DNA of 64,000 nucleotides from Zunongwangia mangrovi (GCF_900112105.1 NZ_FOKV01000001.1:1302001-1366000), one strand, 5' to 3'; positions 24,551 to 34,506 are shown, numbered from the stretch's first letter. The notes: generated from the letters alone by a model not told the origin. Numbers and translations: made by a program.

Positions 24551-27271
24551 ATGGAAGAATTGGACAGTAATTTAGCAAATAACACTTCAGCAAAAAAAGA
24601 ATACAGGCCATTACAATTGTCGGGTCTGGAGCCACTTATTATTACTCCAGATAGCAATTTTGTAAATGTTGGTGAGCGTACCAATGTGGCGGGTTCTCGA
24701 AAATTTCTTCGTTTGGTAAAAGAAGAAAAGTTTGATGAAGCACTCGATATTGCTCGTGATCAGGTAGATGGAGGGGCGCAGATCATCGATATTAATATGG
24801 ACGATGGTTTGATCGAAGGAAAAGAAGCTATGGTTAGATTCCTGAATCTTATTGTTGCTGAACCCGATATCGCTCGTGTGCCTATTATGATCGATAGCTC
24901 TAAATGGGAGATTATCGAAGCCGGTTTGCAGGTGGTGCAGGGAAAATGTGTGGTGAATTCTATCTCGCTAAAAGAAGGTGAAGAACAATTTATCGATCAT
25001 GCAAAAAAGATAAAACGTTATGGCGCTGCTGTTATCGTAATGGCTTTTGATGAAGTTGGGCAGGCCGATAATTATGAACGCCGAATAGAAATTGCAAAGC
25101 GTTCTTACGATATTCTGGTAGATAAATTAAAATTTGCACCAGAGGATATCATTTTCGATCTAAATATTTTTCCGGTAGGAACCGGGATGGACGAGCATCG
25201 TAAAAATGCCATCGATTTTATCGAAGCCACGCGCTGGGTGAAAGATAATTTACCGCATTGTAGTGTGAGTGGAGGTGTGAGTAACGTGAGTTTTTCTTTC
25301 CGCGGAAATAATCCGGTAAGAGAAGCCATGCATTCGGTTTTTCTTTATCATGCGATCAAAGCGGGAATGAATATGGGAATTGTGAATCCGGCTTTATTAG
25401 AGGTTTACGATGAAATCCCTAAGGATCTTTTAGAACATGTAGAAGATGTGATATTAGATCGTCGTGACGATGCAACCGAGCGTTTATTGGATTTTGCTGA
25501 AACCGTAAAAGGATCGGCTAAAACCAGTAAAGTTGATCTAAGTTGGAGAGAAGAACCTTTGCAAAGCCGTATTACGCACGCCCTAGTAAAAGGAATTGAT
25601 GCTTATGTGATCGAAGATGTAGAGGAAGCAAGACTGGCTTCAGAAAAACCGATCGAAGTTATCGAAGGTCATTTAATGACCGGGATGAATGTGGTTGGAG
25701 ATCTCTTCGGAAGTGGAAAAATGTTTCTTCCCCAGGTGGTAAAATCGGCGCGAGTAATGAAAAAAGCTGTTGCTTATTTATTGCCTTATATTGAAGAAGA
25801 TAAATCCGGTAAACGTGAAACTGCCGGAAAAGTATTGATGGCTACTGTAAAAGGAGATGTTCACGATATTGGTAAAAATATAGTAAGTGTTGTTTTGGGA
25901 TGTAATAATTACGAGATCGTCGATCTTGGTGTTATGGTTCCGCCTGAAAAGATCATTGAAACCGCAAAAGCTGAAAATGTTGATGCGATAGGATTAAGTG
26001 GTTTGATCACGCCATCTTTAGATGAAATGGTTTTTCTGGCTAAAGAAATGCAACGACAGGAATTTTCGGTTCCCTTATTAATTGGTGGGGCTACAACATC
26101 TAAAGCACATACGGCAGTAAAGATCGATCCGCAATATATGCACGCCGTGGCGCACGTTAACGATGCATCGCGAGCGGTTACCGTTGTTGGTGATCTACTG
26201 AATAAACGAACCCGAAAAACGTATATCGAAAACCTGAAATCTGAGTATGAAGTATTCAGAAATAATTTTGGGAAACGAAGCAAGGTGAAAAGCTTTCTTT
26301 CTATTGAAGAAGCGCGTGAGAATAATTTTAAAATCGATTGGAAAACATCGAATATCAGCAAACCGAATAAACTTGGAATCCAGGTTTTAGAGGATTTTGA
26401 ATTAGACAAACTCTTAGATTATATAGATTGGAGTCCGTTTTTTAGAAGTTGGGATTTGCATGGGCGATATCCTAAGATTTTAGAAGATGAAGTGGTTGGT
26501 GAGCAGGCAAGATCGTTATTTGCAGATGCTCAGGTATTGCTGAAGCGTATTTTAGATGAAAAACTGCTAAAAGCAAAGGCGATATTTGGTCTATTTGAAG
26601 CAAATACCATCAATAGTGACGATATCGAGGTGAAATATGATGAAAATTCCGAAGAAAAAACCATCATTTTCAGGACGCTGCGCCAGCAATTAAAAAAGCA
26701 TGCTGGGAAGCCTAATTTCGCCTTATCTGATTTTATTGCACCAAAGGAAACCGAAATTCAGGATTATATGGGCTGTTTTTGTGTAACCACAGGATTTGGA
26801 ACACAGGAATTAGCAGCAGAATTCGAGAAAAATCTTGATGATTATAATTCGATTATGATCAAAGCGCTGGCCGATCGTTTTGCTGAAGCTTTTGCTGAAT
26901 ACCTTCATGAAAAAATAAGAAAAGAAGATTGGGGTTACGCTTCCGAAGAAAGTTTGAGTAACGAAGAATTGATCAAGGAGAGTTATAAAGGAATTCGCCC
27001 GGCACCGGGATATCCTGCATGCCCAGATCATTTAGAGAAACTTACGATTTGGGAATTGCTGAAGGTAGAAGAGCGCATTGGCGTAAAACTTACGGAGAGT
27101 TTGGCCATGTGGCCGGCAGCCAGCGTAAGTGGTTATTATTTTGCCAATCCTGAAGCAAAATACTTTGGTTTAGGAAAGATAAAAGAAGACCAGGTAAAAG
27201 ATTTTGCCGAGCGCAAAGGAATAGAATATAAAAAAGCCGAAAAATGGCTTAATCCAAATATTGCAGATTAA
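24551..27271 (+). CDS. metH: Methionine synthase, folate/cobalamin/reactivation part (MetH C-terminal module)
   Basis: 906 residues. Pterin-binding domain with [17 protein letters not shown], and [17 protein letters not shown]; cobalamin domain with cap (about 330-420) and [10 protein letters not shown], whose His is the lower cobalt ligand; C-terminal activation domain with [15 protein letters not shown] for SAM binding. It takes the methyl group from 5-methyl-tetrahydrofolate onto cobalamin and passes it to homocysteine held by the preceding protein. The one-base gap to the upstream gene implies tight coupling. Together the two equal a full MetH of about 1245 residues. metF follows, completing the methyl supply. 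Confidence 0.95.
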   Translation: MEELDSNLANNTSAKKEYRPLQLSGLEPLIITPDSNFVNVGERTNVAGSRKFLRLVKEEKFDEALDIARDQVDGGAQIIDINMDDGLIEGKEAMVRFLNLIVAEPDIARVPIMIDSSKWEIIEAGLQVVQGKCVVNSISLKEGEEQFIDHAKKIKRYGAAVIVMAFDEVGQADNYERRIEIAKRSYDILVDKLKFAPEDIIFDLNIFPVGTGMDEHRKNAIDFIEATRWVKDNLPHCSVSGGVSNVSFSFRGNNPVREAMHSVFLYHAIKAGMNMGIVNPALLEVYDEIPKDLLEHVEDVILDRRDDATERLLDFAETVKGSAKTSKVDLSWREEPLQSRITHALVKGIDAYVIEDVEEARLASEKPIEVIEGHLMTGMNVVGDLFGSGKMFLPQVVKSARVMKKAVAYLLPYIEEDKSGKRETAGKVLMATVKGDVHDIGKNIVSVVLGCNNYEIVDLGVMVPPEKIIETAKAENVDAIGLSGLITPSLDEMVFLAKEMQRQEFSVPLLIGGATTSKAHTAVKIDPQYMHAVAHVNDASRAVTVVGDLLNKRTRKTYIENLKSEYEVFRNNFGKRSKVKSFLSIEEARENNFKIDWKTSNISKPNKLGIQVLEDFELDKLLDYIDWSPFFRSWDLHGRYPKILEDEVVGEQARSLFADAQVLLKRILDEKLLKAKAIFGLFEANTINSDDIEVKYDENSEEKTIIFRTLRQQLKKHAGKPNFALSDFIAPKETEIQDYMGCFCVTTGFGTQELAAEFEKNLDDYNSIMIKALADRFAEAFAEYLHEKIRKEDWGYASEESLSNEELIKESYKGIRPAPGYPACPDHLEKLTIWELLKVEERIGVKLTESLAMWPAASVSGYYFANPEAKYFGLGKIKEDQVKDFAERKGIEYKKAEKWLNPNIAD

Positions 27272-27318
27272 AAATAAGCTGACAGCCAACAGCTATCAGC
27301 AATTAGTAGCTTAAGACA

Positions 27319-28275
27319 ATGAAAGTAACCGAGCATATAGAGAAAGCAAAAGGGAAAACCTTGTTTTCGTTCGAGATCGTTCCGCCACAAAAAGGGAAAA
27401 ATATTCAGGAATTATATGATAATATTGATCCTTTAATGGAATTTAATCCGCCGTTTATAGATGTGACCACTTCGCGAGAAGAGCATATTTACATTAAGCG
27501 CGACGATGGATTATTAGAACGTAAAATTACCAGAATGCGCCCGGGAACTGTTGGGATTTGTGCTGCGATCAAACAAAAGTACGATGTAGATACGATTCCG
27601 CATGTTTTGTGTGGCGGTTTTACGAAAGAGGAAACCGAGTATGTTTTGGTAGATTGTCATTATTTGGGAATCGAAAATGTAATGGCTTTGCGTGGTGATG
27701 CGATGAAACATCAGCGTTATTTTGAACCAACAAAAGGTGGGCATATTTACGCTAATGAACTTGTAGGACAGATTCGTGATCTTTCAAAAGGAAAATATCT
27801 GAATGAAGTTATCGATTCTGAAAATCATCCTGATTTTTGTATTGGTGTTGCCGGTTATCCTGAAAAGCATTTAGAGTCACCTTCTTTAGAAACCGATCTT
27901 AAAAAGCTGAAAGCAAAGGTTGATGCGGGAGCAGATTACGTGGTAACGCAGATGTTCTTTAATAATCAGGCGTATTTCGAGTTTGTAGAAAAGGCGAAAG
28001 CAATGGGAATTAATGTGCCAATTATTCCGGGGATTAAACCAATAGCTGTTAAAAAGCACTTACAATTGTTGCCGCATGTATTTAGTATCGATCTTCCGCA
28101 GACATTAATAGAAAGTGTTGAAGCTTGTAAAAATAATAAGGAGGTCCGCCAGGTAGGAATTGAATGGGCGATCGAACAAACCAAAGAATTAAAAGCCGCC
28201 GGCGTACCCGTATTGCATTTTTATTCAATGGGAAAAAGTTCAAATATCAAGCAAATTGCTGAAGCTGTGTTTTAG
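27319..28275 (+). CDS. metF: 5,10-methylenetetrahydrofolate reductase
   Basis: 318 residues, standard for bacterial MetF. FSFEIVPPQKG at the N-terminus contains the catalytic Glu; GIENVMALRGDAMK contacts FAD and folate; GADYVVTQMFFNN and IPGIKPI complete the TIM-barrel signature. It reduces methylene-THF to methyl-THF for the methionine synthase encoded just upstream; 47 bp separate the genes, so it is in the same SAM-I-controlled transcript. No terminator could be seen before the following repeat-rich gap. Confidence 0.95.
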   Translation: MKVTEHIEKAKGKTLFSFEIVPPQKGKNIQELYDNIDPLMEFNPPFIDVTTSREEHIYIKRDDGLLERKITRMRPGTVGICAAIKQKYDVDTIPHVLCGGFTKEETEYVLVDCHYLGIENVMALRGDAMKHQRYFEPTKGGHIYANELVGQIRDLSKGKYLNEVIDSENHPDFCIGVAGYPEKHLESPSLETDLKKLKAKVDAGADYVVTQMFFNNQAYFEFVEKAKAMGINVPIIPGIKPIAVKKHLQLLPHVFSIDLPQTLIESVEACKNNKEVRQVGIEWAIEQTKELKAAGVPVLHFYSMGKSSNIKQIAEAVF

Positions 28276-28280
28276 TCTTA

Positions 28281-28313
28281 AGACCGCTTCGCTCTTAGAT
28301 GTTAGAATTTAGA
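28281..28313 (+). repeat. Short dispersed repeat, copy 3
   Basis: Begins agaccgcttcgctcttagat, 5 bp after the metF stop; same family as 20301-20328 and 22233-22260. Confidence 0.5.
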
Positions 28314-28396
28314 CTTTTGACGTGTAGATCAGGATTTAATTATTTTGAATTTTGAATTGGTCTTATATTATTAAATTTCATTTTCTAAAGTAATTG

Positions 28397-28564
28397 GCCT
28401 ATCGAAAATTGATCGTAAAATTGGAAGTGATAGAAGCGTTGAAAATTTTAGGCTGTTTGAGCAAAGCGAGTTCCTAAAATTTAGCTTCCGAATGTACAAT
28501 TTAGAGCAAGTTTCGTAAGCCTAGATTTTTTTCTTTCTTTTTTCATCAATGGAAAAAAGGAAAA
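28397..28564 (+). repeat. Structured dispersed repeat, copy B
   Basis: Same element as 23026-23214 without the 20-bp GC-rich palindrome: starts GGCCTATCGAAAATTG, contains AAAATTTTAGG opposed by CCTAAAATTT, and ends in the hairpin around TTTTTTCATCAATGGAAAAAA. It again lies about 100 bp upstream of a SAM-I riboswitch. Confidence 0.8.
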
Positions 28565-28665
28565 TGATCAAAAATCTAACTACTCAATACTAATTGAAAA
28601 AAATGTTGGTCGATCGCAAATTATTACCGTAATTTGTGCTTACAAAGTTCAGAAACTTACTGATT

Positions 28666-28763
28666 GTTATCAAGAAAGGCCGAGGGAATAGACCCGCTGA
28701 AGCCTTAGCAACCCTTTGCCAACAAAGAAGGTGCTACGTTCTACCGATTTCCGGATAGATAAC
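28666..28763 (+). ncRNA. SAM-I riboswitch (S-box) before the MetX-ThrA fusion
   Basis: Core motifs: GTTATCAAGAAAGG, GAGGGAATAGACCC, TGAAGCCTTAGCAACC, AAGGTGCTACGTTC and closing GATAAC. It is shorter than the copy before metH because the P3-side hairpin is reduced. Downstream TTTCTTGAT (28798-28806) is complementary to ATCAAGAAA (28669-28677) in the 5' strand of P1, repeating the alternative-pairing design seen before metH. Confidence 0.93.
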
Positions 28764-28887
28764 AGATAGATTCTTCATCGAATTATTCTCACAAACTTTT
28801 CTTGATCATAACGAAGCGCGCACCCATCAAAGGGTTATTGCTGTTTTCAGTCGGTTTTAAACTTTCAAAAGTTTAAAAAGGGAAAAG
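28764..28887 (+). promoter_or_regulatory. Probable expression platform between riboswitch and TTG start
   Basis: Holds three pairings that could switch translation: CTTTTCTTGAT (28796-28806) can pair with the riboswitch 5' strand, or its CTTTTCT part with GGAAAAG (28881-28887) immediately before the TTG start; and TTTTAAACTTT/AAAGTTTAAAA (28855-28878) is a perfect 11-bp inverted repeat 9 bases before the start codon. No terminator T-run is present, favouring translational control. Confidence 0.45.
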
Positions 28888-31800
28888 TTGAAACAAGATT
28901 TATTACAATTACAACTTAAGGATTTTACCACATTAAGCGGTGCTAAGCAGGATATTACATTGTCGTATCACGTGTTTGGCCAGCCATTACATTCGGCGCC
29001 TATCGTGATGATTAATCATGCGCTTACGGGAAATTCTGAAGTTGCCGGAGAAACAGGTTGGTGGAAAGATGTTGTAGGGACAGAGAAATGTATCGATACC
29101 GATAAATATACCATTCTGGCTTTTAATGTGCCCGGGAATGGTTATGACGGAATTCTAATCGATAACTATAAAGATTTTGTAGCAAGAGATATCGCCAGGA
29201 TCTTTCTTTTAGGCTTAGATTCGTTAAAAATCGAGCATCTTTTTGCACTGGTTGGTGGTTCGCTTGGAGGCGGAATCGCCTGGGAAATGGCTGCTTTAAG
29301 TCCGGAGATTACCGATAATTTAATCACCGTAGCAACCGATTGGAAATCGACCGACTGGCTTATCGCTAATTGCCAAATTCAGGAGCTGTTTTTAAATAAT
29401 TCTAAAAATCCGGTGCACGATGCGCGTATGCACGCCATGTTGTGTTACCGCACGCCCGAGTCGTTTAAATCCCGTTTTAAAAGAACCCAAAACGAAGAAC
29501 TTCAGGTTTTTAATGTAGAAAGCTGGTTGCTGCATCATGGTGCTAAACTTCAGGAGCGATTTCAGGTAGGGGCTTATAAATTAATGAATCAGCTTTTAAA
29601 AACGATCGATGTTTCTCGCGGTAGGCCAGAGCTGGATAAGGTTTTAGAAAGTATCAATGCCAATATTTGCATTATTGGGGTAGATTCAGATCTCTTTTTT
29701 ACTGCGGAAGAAAACAGGGAAACATACAAACAGCTGGCACAAAGCAGCAATAAAGTGACTTATGGCGAAATCCATTCGTTACATGGTCACGATGCATTTT
29801 TGATCGAATTTAAACAATTGGAAAATATAATTGCAGGCATTTTTCAAAAAGCAAATAAAATGAAAGTAGTAAAGTTTGGCGGAAAATCTCTCGCCAACGG
29901 AGAAGGTATCAATACGGTCTTAGAAATTATTGAAGAAAAGATCAAAAATGAAGAACGTATTGCGGTAGTGGTTTCAGCAAGAGGAAAAACCACAGATCAG
30001 CTTGAAAATTTATTGGAAAAAGCATCAGAAAATGAAGATTTTGCTTCGGCTTTCGAGAAATTTAAAGCCTACCAGATCTCAGAATATGATTTTGTAGATT
30101 TTTCAGAAGAATTTAAAAATATCGAAAAACTACTTGAAGGTGTTCGTTTGCTGGGCGATTACAGCGCGAAGATCAAAGATCAGTTACTCTCTCAGGGCGA
30201 ATTAATGTCGGCTAAATTAATTACTGAAATTCTAAAACAGCGCGGTTACAAAACCAATTTTACCGATACGCGTAAATTGATTAAAACCGATGATATTTTT
30301 GGAAATGCCCAGCCATTGGATGCACTTTCAAAAGAAAATGTTCTGGAGCATTTTGAAGAATTTAATGGCAAAACGGTGAATATCGTTACCGGTTTTATTG
30401 GCTCGAATACTAAAAATGAAACTACAACTTTAGGTAGAAATGGTAGTAATTACACAGCTTCGTTAATCGCAAATTACCTGGATGCTGAAGAGTTGCAGAA
30501 TTATACCCATGTAGACGGAATTTATACTGCGAATCCAGATTTGGTTCCGAGTGCACAACGAATCGACCAGCTTTCCTATAACGAAGCGAACGAGCTTGCG
30601 AATTTTGGAGCGACGATCTTACACGCCAAAACCATTATTCCGTTAATTGAAAAAAATATTCCGCTTAGAATCCTGAATACATTCAATAATGACAATCAGG
30701 GAACTTTGATCACGGCAAAACCGAATAAGGAAGGAATGAAGTCTCTTTCGGTTTTAGAACATACGGCTTTGCTGAATTTAGAAGGTCGTGGTCTACTGGG
30801 GAAATCTGGTGTAGATGCAAGGATTTTCCGTGCACTTGGCGATGCCCAAATAAGTGTGAGTATAATTTCGCAGGGTTCTTCGGAACGTGGAATTGGTTTG
30901 GTGGTAGACGCTGAAAATGCGGTGCGCGCGGTAAAAGCTTTAGAGCGTGAATTTGAGAGCGATTTTTATTCCAAAGATGTGAATAAAATATCTGTAGTTG
31001 ATGATGTTTCGGTGATTTCGATCGTTGGGCAGGATCTAAGTACGTTTCATAAACCTTACGATGCGCTGATTAGAAATCTGATCGTTCCTTTGCTTTTTAA
31101 CAATACTGTGACCGGGAAAAATGTGAGTTTGGTGGTGAAAAAATCACAGCTGAACAAAGCCCTAAATGTAATTCATGGTGAGATCTTCGAGATTTGTAAA
31201 AAGATCAATATTGCGATTTTTGGCCATGGAACGGTTGGTGGTACTCTAATCAATCAGATCTTAGATTCGGCAGCAACTATTGAAGAACGTAAAAAAGTAA
31301 AACTAAATATCTTTGCGGTTTCTAATTCCAGAAAGTTATTGCTTCATGCTACCGGAATTGGATCAGAATGGAAAGCACAATTAGAAGAAGCGCAGCAGGA
31401 AGCCTCGATCGATGAGGTGATCAAATACGCGAAATTATTCCATTTAGAAAACCTGATCGCGGTAGATAATACGGCCAGCGAAACTTTTGTTCAGAATTAT
31501 AATAAACTGGTAGATCACGGTTTCGATTTGGTTTCTTCAAATAAAATTGCGAATACTTTAGGTTTCGATTTTTATAAGGAATTGCGTGAGAATTTAGAGA
31601 AAAACCAGAAACAATATTTATATGAAACTAATGTTGGTGCCGGTTTACCGCTAATCGATACGATTAGAATTTTACACCTTTCCGGAGAAAATATTACTAG
31701 AATTCGGGGTGTGTTTTCAGGAACTTTAAGTTATTTATTCAATACTTTTTCTGCGGAAGATCGCACGTTTAGCAGTGTTTTAAAAGAAGCGATAGACAAA

Positions 31801-32274
31801 GGATTTACAGAGCCAGATCCTCGTGAAGATTTAAACGGAAATGATGTAGGCCGAAAATTATTGATTTTGGCAAGAGAGCTGGATCTTCAGAATGAATTTA
31901 GCGATGTGAAAATTAAGAATCTTGTTCCTGAAGATTTACGTGGCGGTGATGCGAAAACATTTGTGTCGAGATTAGAAGAATTAGACGCTACTTATCAAAA
32001 AGTAAAAGAAGAGCAAAAGCCAAATCACGTATTGCGATATATTGGTGATCTTTCTGGAGATTTACAGCAGGACAAAGGGGAGTTGGAAGTTGCTTTGGTT
32101 TCTGTGCCAGATGATAGCAGTTTGGGACAGGTAAAAGGAGCAGATTCTATCTTCGAGATCTATACCGAGTCTTACGGCGATCGCCCAATTGTGATTCAGG
32201 GTGCCGGTGCCGGAGCTGCGGTGACTGCACGTGGCGTTTTTGGTGATATTTTAAAACTTTCAGAAAAGAAATAG
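28888..32274 (+). CDS. Trifunctional fusion: homoserine O-acetyltransferase - aspartokinase - homoserine dehydrogenase
   Basis: 1128 residues in one uninterrupted frame. Residues 1-324: alpha/beta-hydrolase of the MetX type, with nucleophile Ser125 (VGGSLGGG), an Asp in GVDSDLFF and His in SLHGHDAFL. Residues 325-770: aspartokinase starting MKVVKFGGKSLA, with ACT domains (SISIISQ-like region). Residues 770-1128: homoserine dehydrogenase with IAIFGHGTVGG and the GVFSGTLSYLFN and PDPREDLNGNDVGRK signatures. One polypeptide thus phosphorylates aspartate, makes homoserine and acetylates it, committing flux towards O-acetylhomoserine and methionine. Start is TTG, 8 bases or so after a hairpin. SAM-I control fits methionine end-product repression. 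Confidence 0.93.
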   Translation: MKQDLLQLQLKDFTTLSGAKQDITLSYHVFGQPLHSAPIVMINHALTGNSEVAGETGWWKDVVGTEKCIDTDKYTILAFNVPGNGYDGILIDNYKDFVARDIARIFLLGLDSLKIEHLFALVGGSLGGGIAWEMAALSPEITDNLITVATDWKSTDWLIANCQIQELFLNNSKNPVHDARMHAMLCYRTPESFKSRFKRTQNEELQVFNVESWLLHHGAKLQERFQVGAYKLMNQLLKTIDVSRGRPELDKVLESINANICIIGVDSDLFFTAEENRETYKQLAQSSNKVTYGEIHSLHGHDAFLIEFKQLENIIAGIFQKANKMKVVKFGGKSLANGEGINTVLEIIEEKIKNEERIAVVVSARGKTTDQLENLLEKASENEDFASAFEKFKAYQISEYDFVDFSEEFKNIEKLLEGVRLLGDYSAKIKDQLLSQGELMSAKLITEILKQRGYKTNFTDTRKLIKTDDIFGNAQPLDALSKENVLEHFEEFNGKTVNIVTGFIGSNTKNETTTLGRNGSNYTASLIANYLDAEELQNYTHVDGIYTANPDLVPSAQRIDQLSYNEANELANFGATILHAKTIIPLIEKNIPLRILNTFNNDNQGTLITAKPNKEGMKSLSVLEHTALLNLEGRGLLGKSGVDARIFRALGDAQISVSIISQGSSERGIGLVVDAENAVRAVKALEREFESDFYSKDVNKISVVDDVSVISIVGQDLSTFHKPYDALIRNLIVPLLFNNTVTGKNVSLVVKKSQLNKALNVIHGEIFEICKKINIAIFGHGTVGGTLINQILDSAATIEERKKVKLNIFAVSNSRKLLLHATGIGSEWKAQLEEAQQEASIDEVIKYAKLFHLENLIAVDNTASETFVQNYNKLVDHGFDLVSSNKIANTLGFDFYKELRENLEKNQKQYLYETNVGAGLPLIDTIRILHLSGENITRIRGVFSGTLSYLFNTFSAEDRTFSSVLKEAIDKGFTEPDPREDLNGNDVGRKLLILARELDLQNEFSDVKIKNLVPEDLRGGDAKTFVSRLEELDATYQKVKEEQKPNHVLRYIGDLSGDLQQDKGELEVALVSVPDDSSLGQVKGADSIFEIYTESYGDRPIVIQGAGAGAAVTARGVFGDILKLSEKK

Positions 32275-32304
32275 CAGAATTAATACTGAAAAAGGAAGAT
32301 TGCT

Positions 32305-32341
32305 AAAGCCTCATATTCGATAAAATATGAGGCTTTTTTTT
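32305..32341 (+). terminator. Rho-independent terminator after the fusion gene
   Basis: AAAGCCTCATATT pairs with AATATGAGGCTTT, loop of about six bases, then T8. Confidence 0.9.
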
Positions 32342-32385
32342 GTAACAAAGCCGCTAGCAATTCGTGGAATAAGAAAGAGGATATT

Positions 32386-33273
32386 ATGAAGCGAGCAATT
32401 TTAGTAATAACATTTCTATTTATTCCAAGTTTATTTTACGCACAAAATTATTCAGAAGAAAAGATCGAAATTCCGTTTAAATTGAGTCCAAATGGTCACA
32501 TTATGATTAGGGCGACGGTAAATGGTGTTTCTGGGAATTTTGTGTTCGATACCGGTGCTGGTATGAATTTACTAACCAAAGATTTTGCCGATAAAATCGA
32601 TAATCTTGAAAAAACAACTCATTTTTATACCGGGCATCGTGCCACCGGAGAGGCGATAACTTCAGATCTATATCATTCAGAGGTTTTAGGAATTGGAGAT
32701 TTTGGCAACGAAAATGAGCAATTTGCGGTATATGATATCGATTTTCCGTTAGACGGATTAATTTCATTGACGGCATTTCAGGAAAAAGCTTTCACGATTA
32801 ATTTTGCTGAAAAAAAACTGATTATTGAATCTGAAAAATCACTTCAGCAACGAAAAGTAAATATGGATTTTGAAATGCCTTTGGAAATTAATAATGATAG
32901 AAATATAAAGGTGAGCATAGGAACTATGGTGAAAATTGATTCTTTGGAATTGCATGTTGGTTTGGATAGTGGTGCCGGTTTTGATGTTTATCGTTTCAAT
33001 TCAAGATATATGGAAGCGCTTGGAATTGATTCAACGAAAGTTGATAGTAAATATATCCCGAGCTCTTTTAAACCTGAAGAAGGAAACCAATATTATTTTG
33101 CTGAAGTTTCGAAACTTAGCGACCTAAAAATGAATGCTGAAAAAGTTAACTTCCGAGCAACATTTATTGAAGGTTTGATTTACGAAGGAATTATGGGAAT
33201 TAACTGGATTGGCGATGTACTAACCTTTGATATGCCTTCTGAAAAAATTATCGTGAAAAACGTCGATTATTAA
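32386..33273 (+). CDS. Exported retropepsin-like aspartyl protease family protein
   Basis: 295 residues with a signal peptide ending FYAQ at residue 20. Two aspartic protease motifs are present in one chain: FVFDTGAG (Asp55) and GLDSGAGFD (Asp194), each at the start of a similar beta-rich half. This gives a pseudo-symmetric, single-chain arrangement that could make a complete active site without dimerising. Family proteins in Bacteroidota are annotated as aspartyl protease or clan AA proteins with unknown substrates; the periplasm is the likely site. It stands alone after a terminator, and its stop overlaps the stop of the convergent gldA gene by 3 bases. Confidence 0.8.
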   Translation: MKRAILVITFLFIPSLFYAQNYSEEKIEIPFKLSPNGHIMIRATVNGVSGNFVFDTGAGMNLLTKDFADKIDNLEKTTHFYTGHRATGEAITSDLYHSEVLGIGDFGNENEQFAVYDIDFPLDGLISLTAFQEKAFTINFAEKKLIIESEKSLQQRKVNMDFEMPLEINNDRNIKVSIGTMVKIDSLELHVGLDSGAGFDVYRFNSRYMEALGIDSTKVDSKYIPSSFKPEEGNQYYFAEVSKLSDLKMNAEKVNFRATFIEGLIYEGIMGINWIGDVLTFDMPSEKIIVKNVDY

Positions 33274-34175
33274 GCTTTAGATTGCTGAGTTAGTTCAGTA
33301 AACAAACTTTCCAGATTTTTAGATTTTTGATTTAGCTGAAGTGTTTTTAGTCCGTTATCATGAGCAAAGTCAAAAACAGCCGGGCGCATATCTTCTGTTG
33401 TGGTAAAAGTAAGTTCATAAACAAAACCTGCTGGATTCTTCACGTTTTTCAAATGCGGAAGCTTTTGTAGCGCTACCATTTCGATACGATAATCAAATTC
33501 TACCTCAATAATTTGTTCCTGGCCTTTACGAAGATCGGTTAATTTTTGGTTGGTGATAATTTCGCCATGATTTATAATGATCACGCGATCACAAAGCGCC
33601 TCAACTTCCTGCATGATATGAGTAGAAAGAAAAATTGTCTTGTTTTTGGCGATATTCTTAATTAGACTTCTAATTTCTACAAGTTGGTTGGGATCCAATC
33701 CCGTGGTAGGTTCATCTAAGATCAACACCTGTGGATCGTGCAATAAAGCTGCGGCCAAACCAACACGTTGGCGATAACCTTTAGAAAGCTGATCGATCTT
33801 TTTATTGGCTTCAGGAGTAAGATTGGTTAATTTAATCACCTCTTCTATACGATCTTTCTTAATTCCGTAGATTTTAGCATTAAACGCAAGATATTCCCTA
33901 ACATACATTTCTGTATATAAAGGATTGTGTTCTGGCAGGTAGCCAATACTTTTTTGTAGATCGTGTAATTGTTTATCGATCTCGAAACCATTTACACTGG
34001 CATTTCCTTCAGAAGGTTTAAGATAACCGGTTAAGATTTTCATTAAAGTAGATTTCCCGGCACCGTTTGGACCAAGAAAACCCACAATTTCACCTTTTTC
34101 AATAGAAAATGAAATCTGGTTTAGGGCTTTTTGTTCCCCATAAAATTTTGATATTTTTTCTACTGAAATCGACAT
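33270..34175 (-). CDS. gldA: ABC transporter ATP-binding protein, GldA-like (gliding motility)
   Basis: 301 residues from ATG at 34173-34175 (an upstream in-frame start would add 15 unrelated residues). Walker A GPNGAGKST, signature LSKGYRQRVGLAAALL, Walker B VLILDEPTTGLDP and the H-loop FLSTHIMQEV are complete, so it is an active ATPase. The N-terminal MSISVEKISKFYGEQKAL and overall length match GldA, the ATPase paired with GldF and GldG in flavobacterial gliding; those partners are not adjacent here. Other ABC-2 type export ATPases look similar, so the gliding assignment rests on resemblance. Convergent with the protease gene. Confidence 0.75.
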   Translation of the reverse strand: MSISVEKISKFYGEQKALNQISFSIEKGEIVGFLGPNGAGKSTLMKILTGYLKPSEGNASVNGFEIDKQLHDLQKSIGYLPEHNPLYTEMYVREYLAFNAKIYGIKKDRIEEVIKLTNLTPEANKKIDQLSKGYRQRVGLAAALLHDPQVLILDEPTTGLDPNQLVEIRSLIKNIAKNKTIFLSTHIMQEVEALCDRVIIINHGEIITNQKLTDLRKGQEQIIEVEFDYRIEMVALQKLPHLKNVKNPAGFVYELTFTTTEDMRPAVFDFAHDNGLKTLQLNQKSKNLESLFTELTQQSKA

Positions 34176-34440
34176 ATTAGAAGCTTTAGCCCAAAAGTAA
34201 GCATAAAAATGGCTTGGCAAAAGGAGCTTTAAGTATTAACGTAGATGGATTCAAAATCTTATTTTTCAGTATTAGTATTTATAATTTAAAAACAGGCTTT
34301 TTAAAAATGGCTTTGCTGCAAGATTTCTTCTGAAAAAACTGAAATATAAAAAGATTCGTAAAAAGTACATTTATCTGAAAAAAAGTGAAAAAAGGGTTTT
34401 TCATATTAAAATATAATTATACTTTAGTCAGCGTAACAAA
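34176..34440. other. Intergenic region between gldA and the Phe/Tyr leader
   Basis: AT-rich; no ORF, repeat or terminator recognised. It must hold the gldA promoter (minus) and the pheA promoter (plus); TACTTTAG near 34424 is a weak -7 candidate for the latter. Confidence 0.35.
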
Positions 34441-34446
34441 GAACAG

Positions 34447-34506
34447 ATGAAGAACTTAATTACTTGGAACACATTCTTTTATTTTTATTTCTATTTTAAG
34501 GAGTAG
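34447..34506 (+). CDS. Phenylalanine/tyrosine-rich leader peptide
   Basis: A 19-codon ORF ending about 90 bp before pheA. Its second half contains FFYFYFYF, eight consecutive aromatic residues (five Phe, three Tyr), which is the classic composition of a pheA leader. A terminator lies at 34547-34583 and an antiterminator arm starts directly after the stop codon (34507-34515). Low charged Phe- or Tyr-tRNA should stall the ribosome and allow transcription of pheA, the aminotransferase, tyrA and the DAHP synthase genes. Responding to both amino acids makes sense because the operon serves both. Too short to be found by ordinary gene prediction. Confidence 0.88.
   Translation: MKNLITWNTFFYFYFYFKE

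Noticed and set aside
28855-28878. Inverted repeat before the fusion gene as a Rho-independent terminator
   Set aside because: The stem is almost pure A/T and no T-run follows on the plus strand; considered a possible translational element instead.
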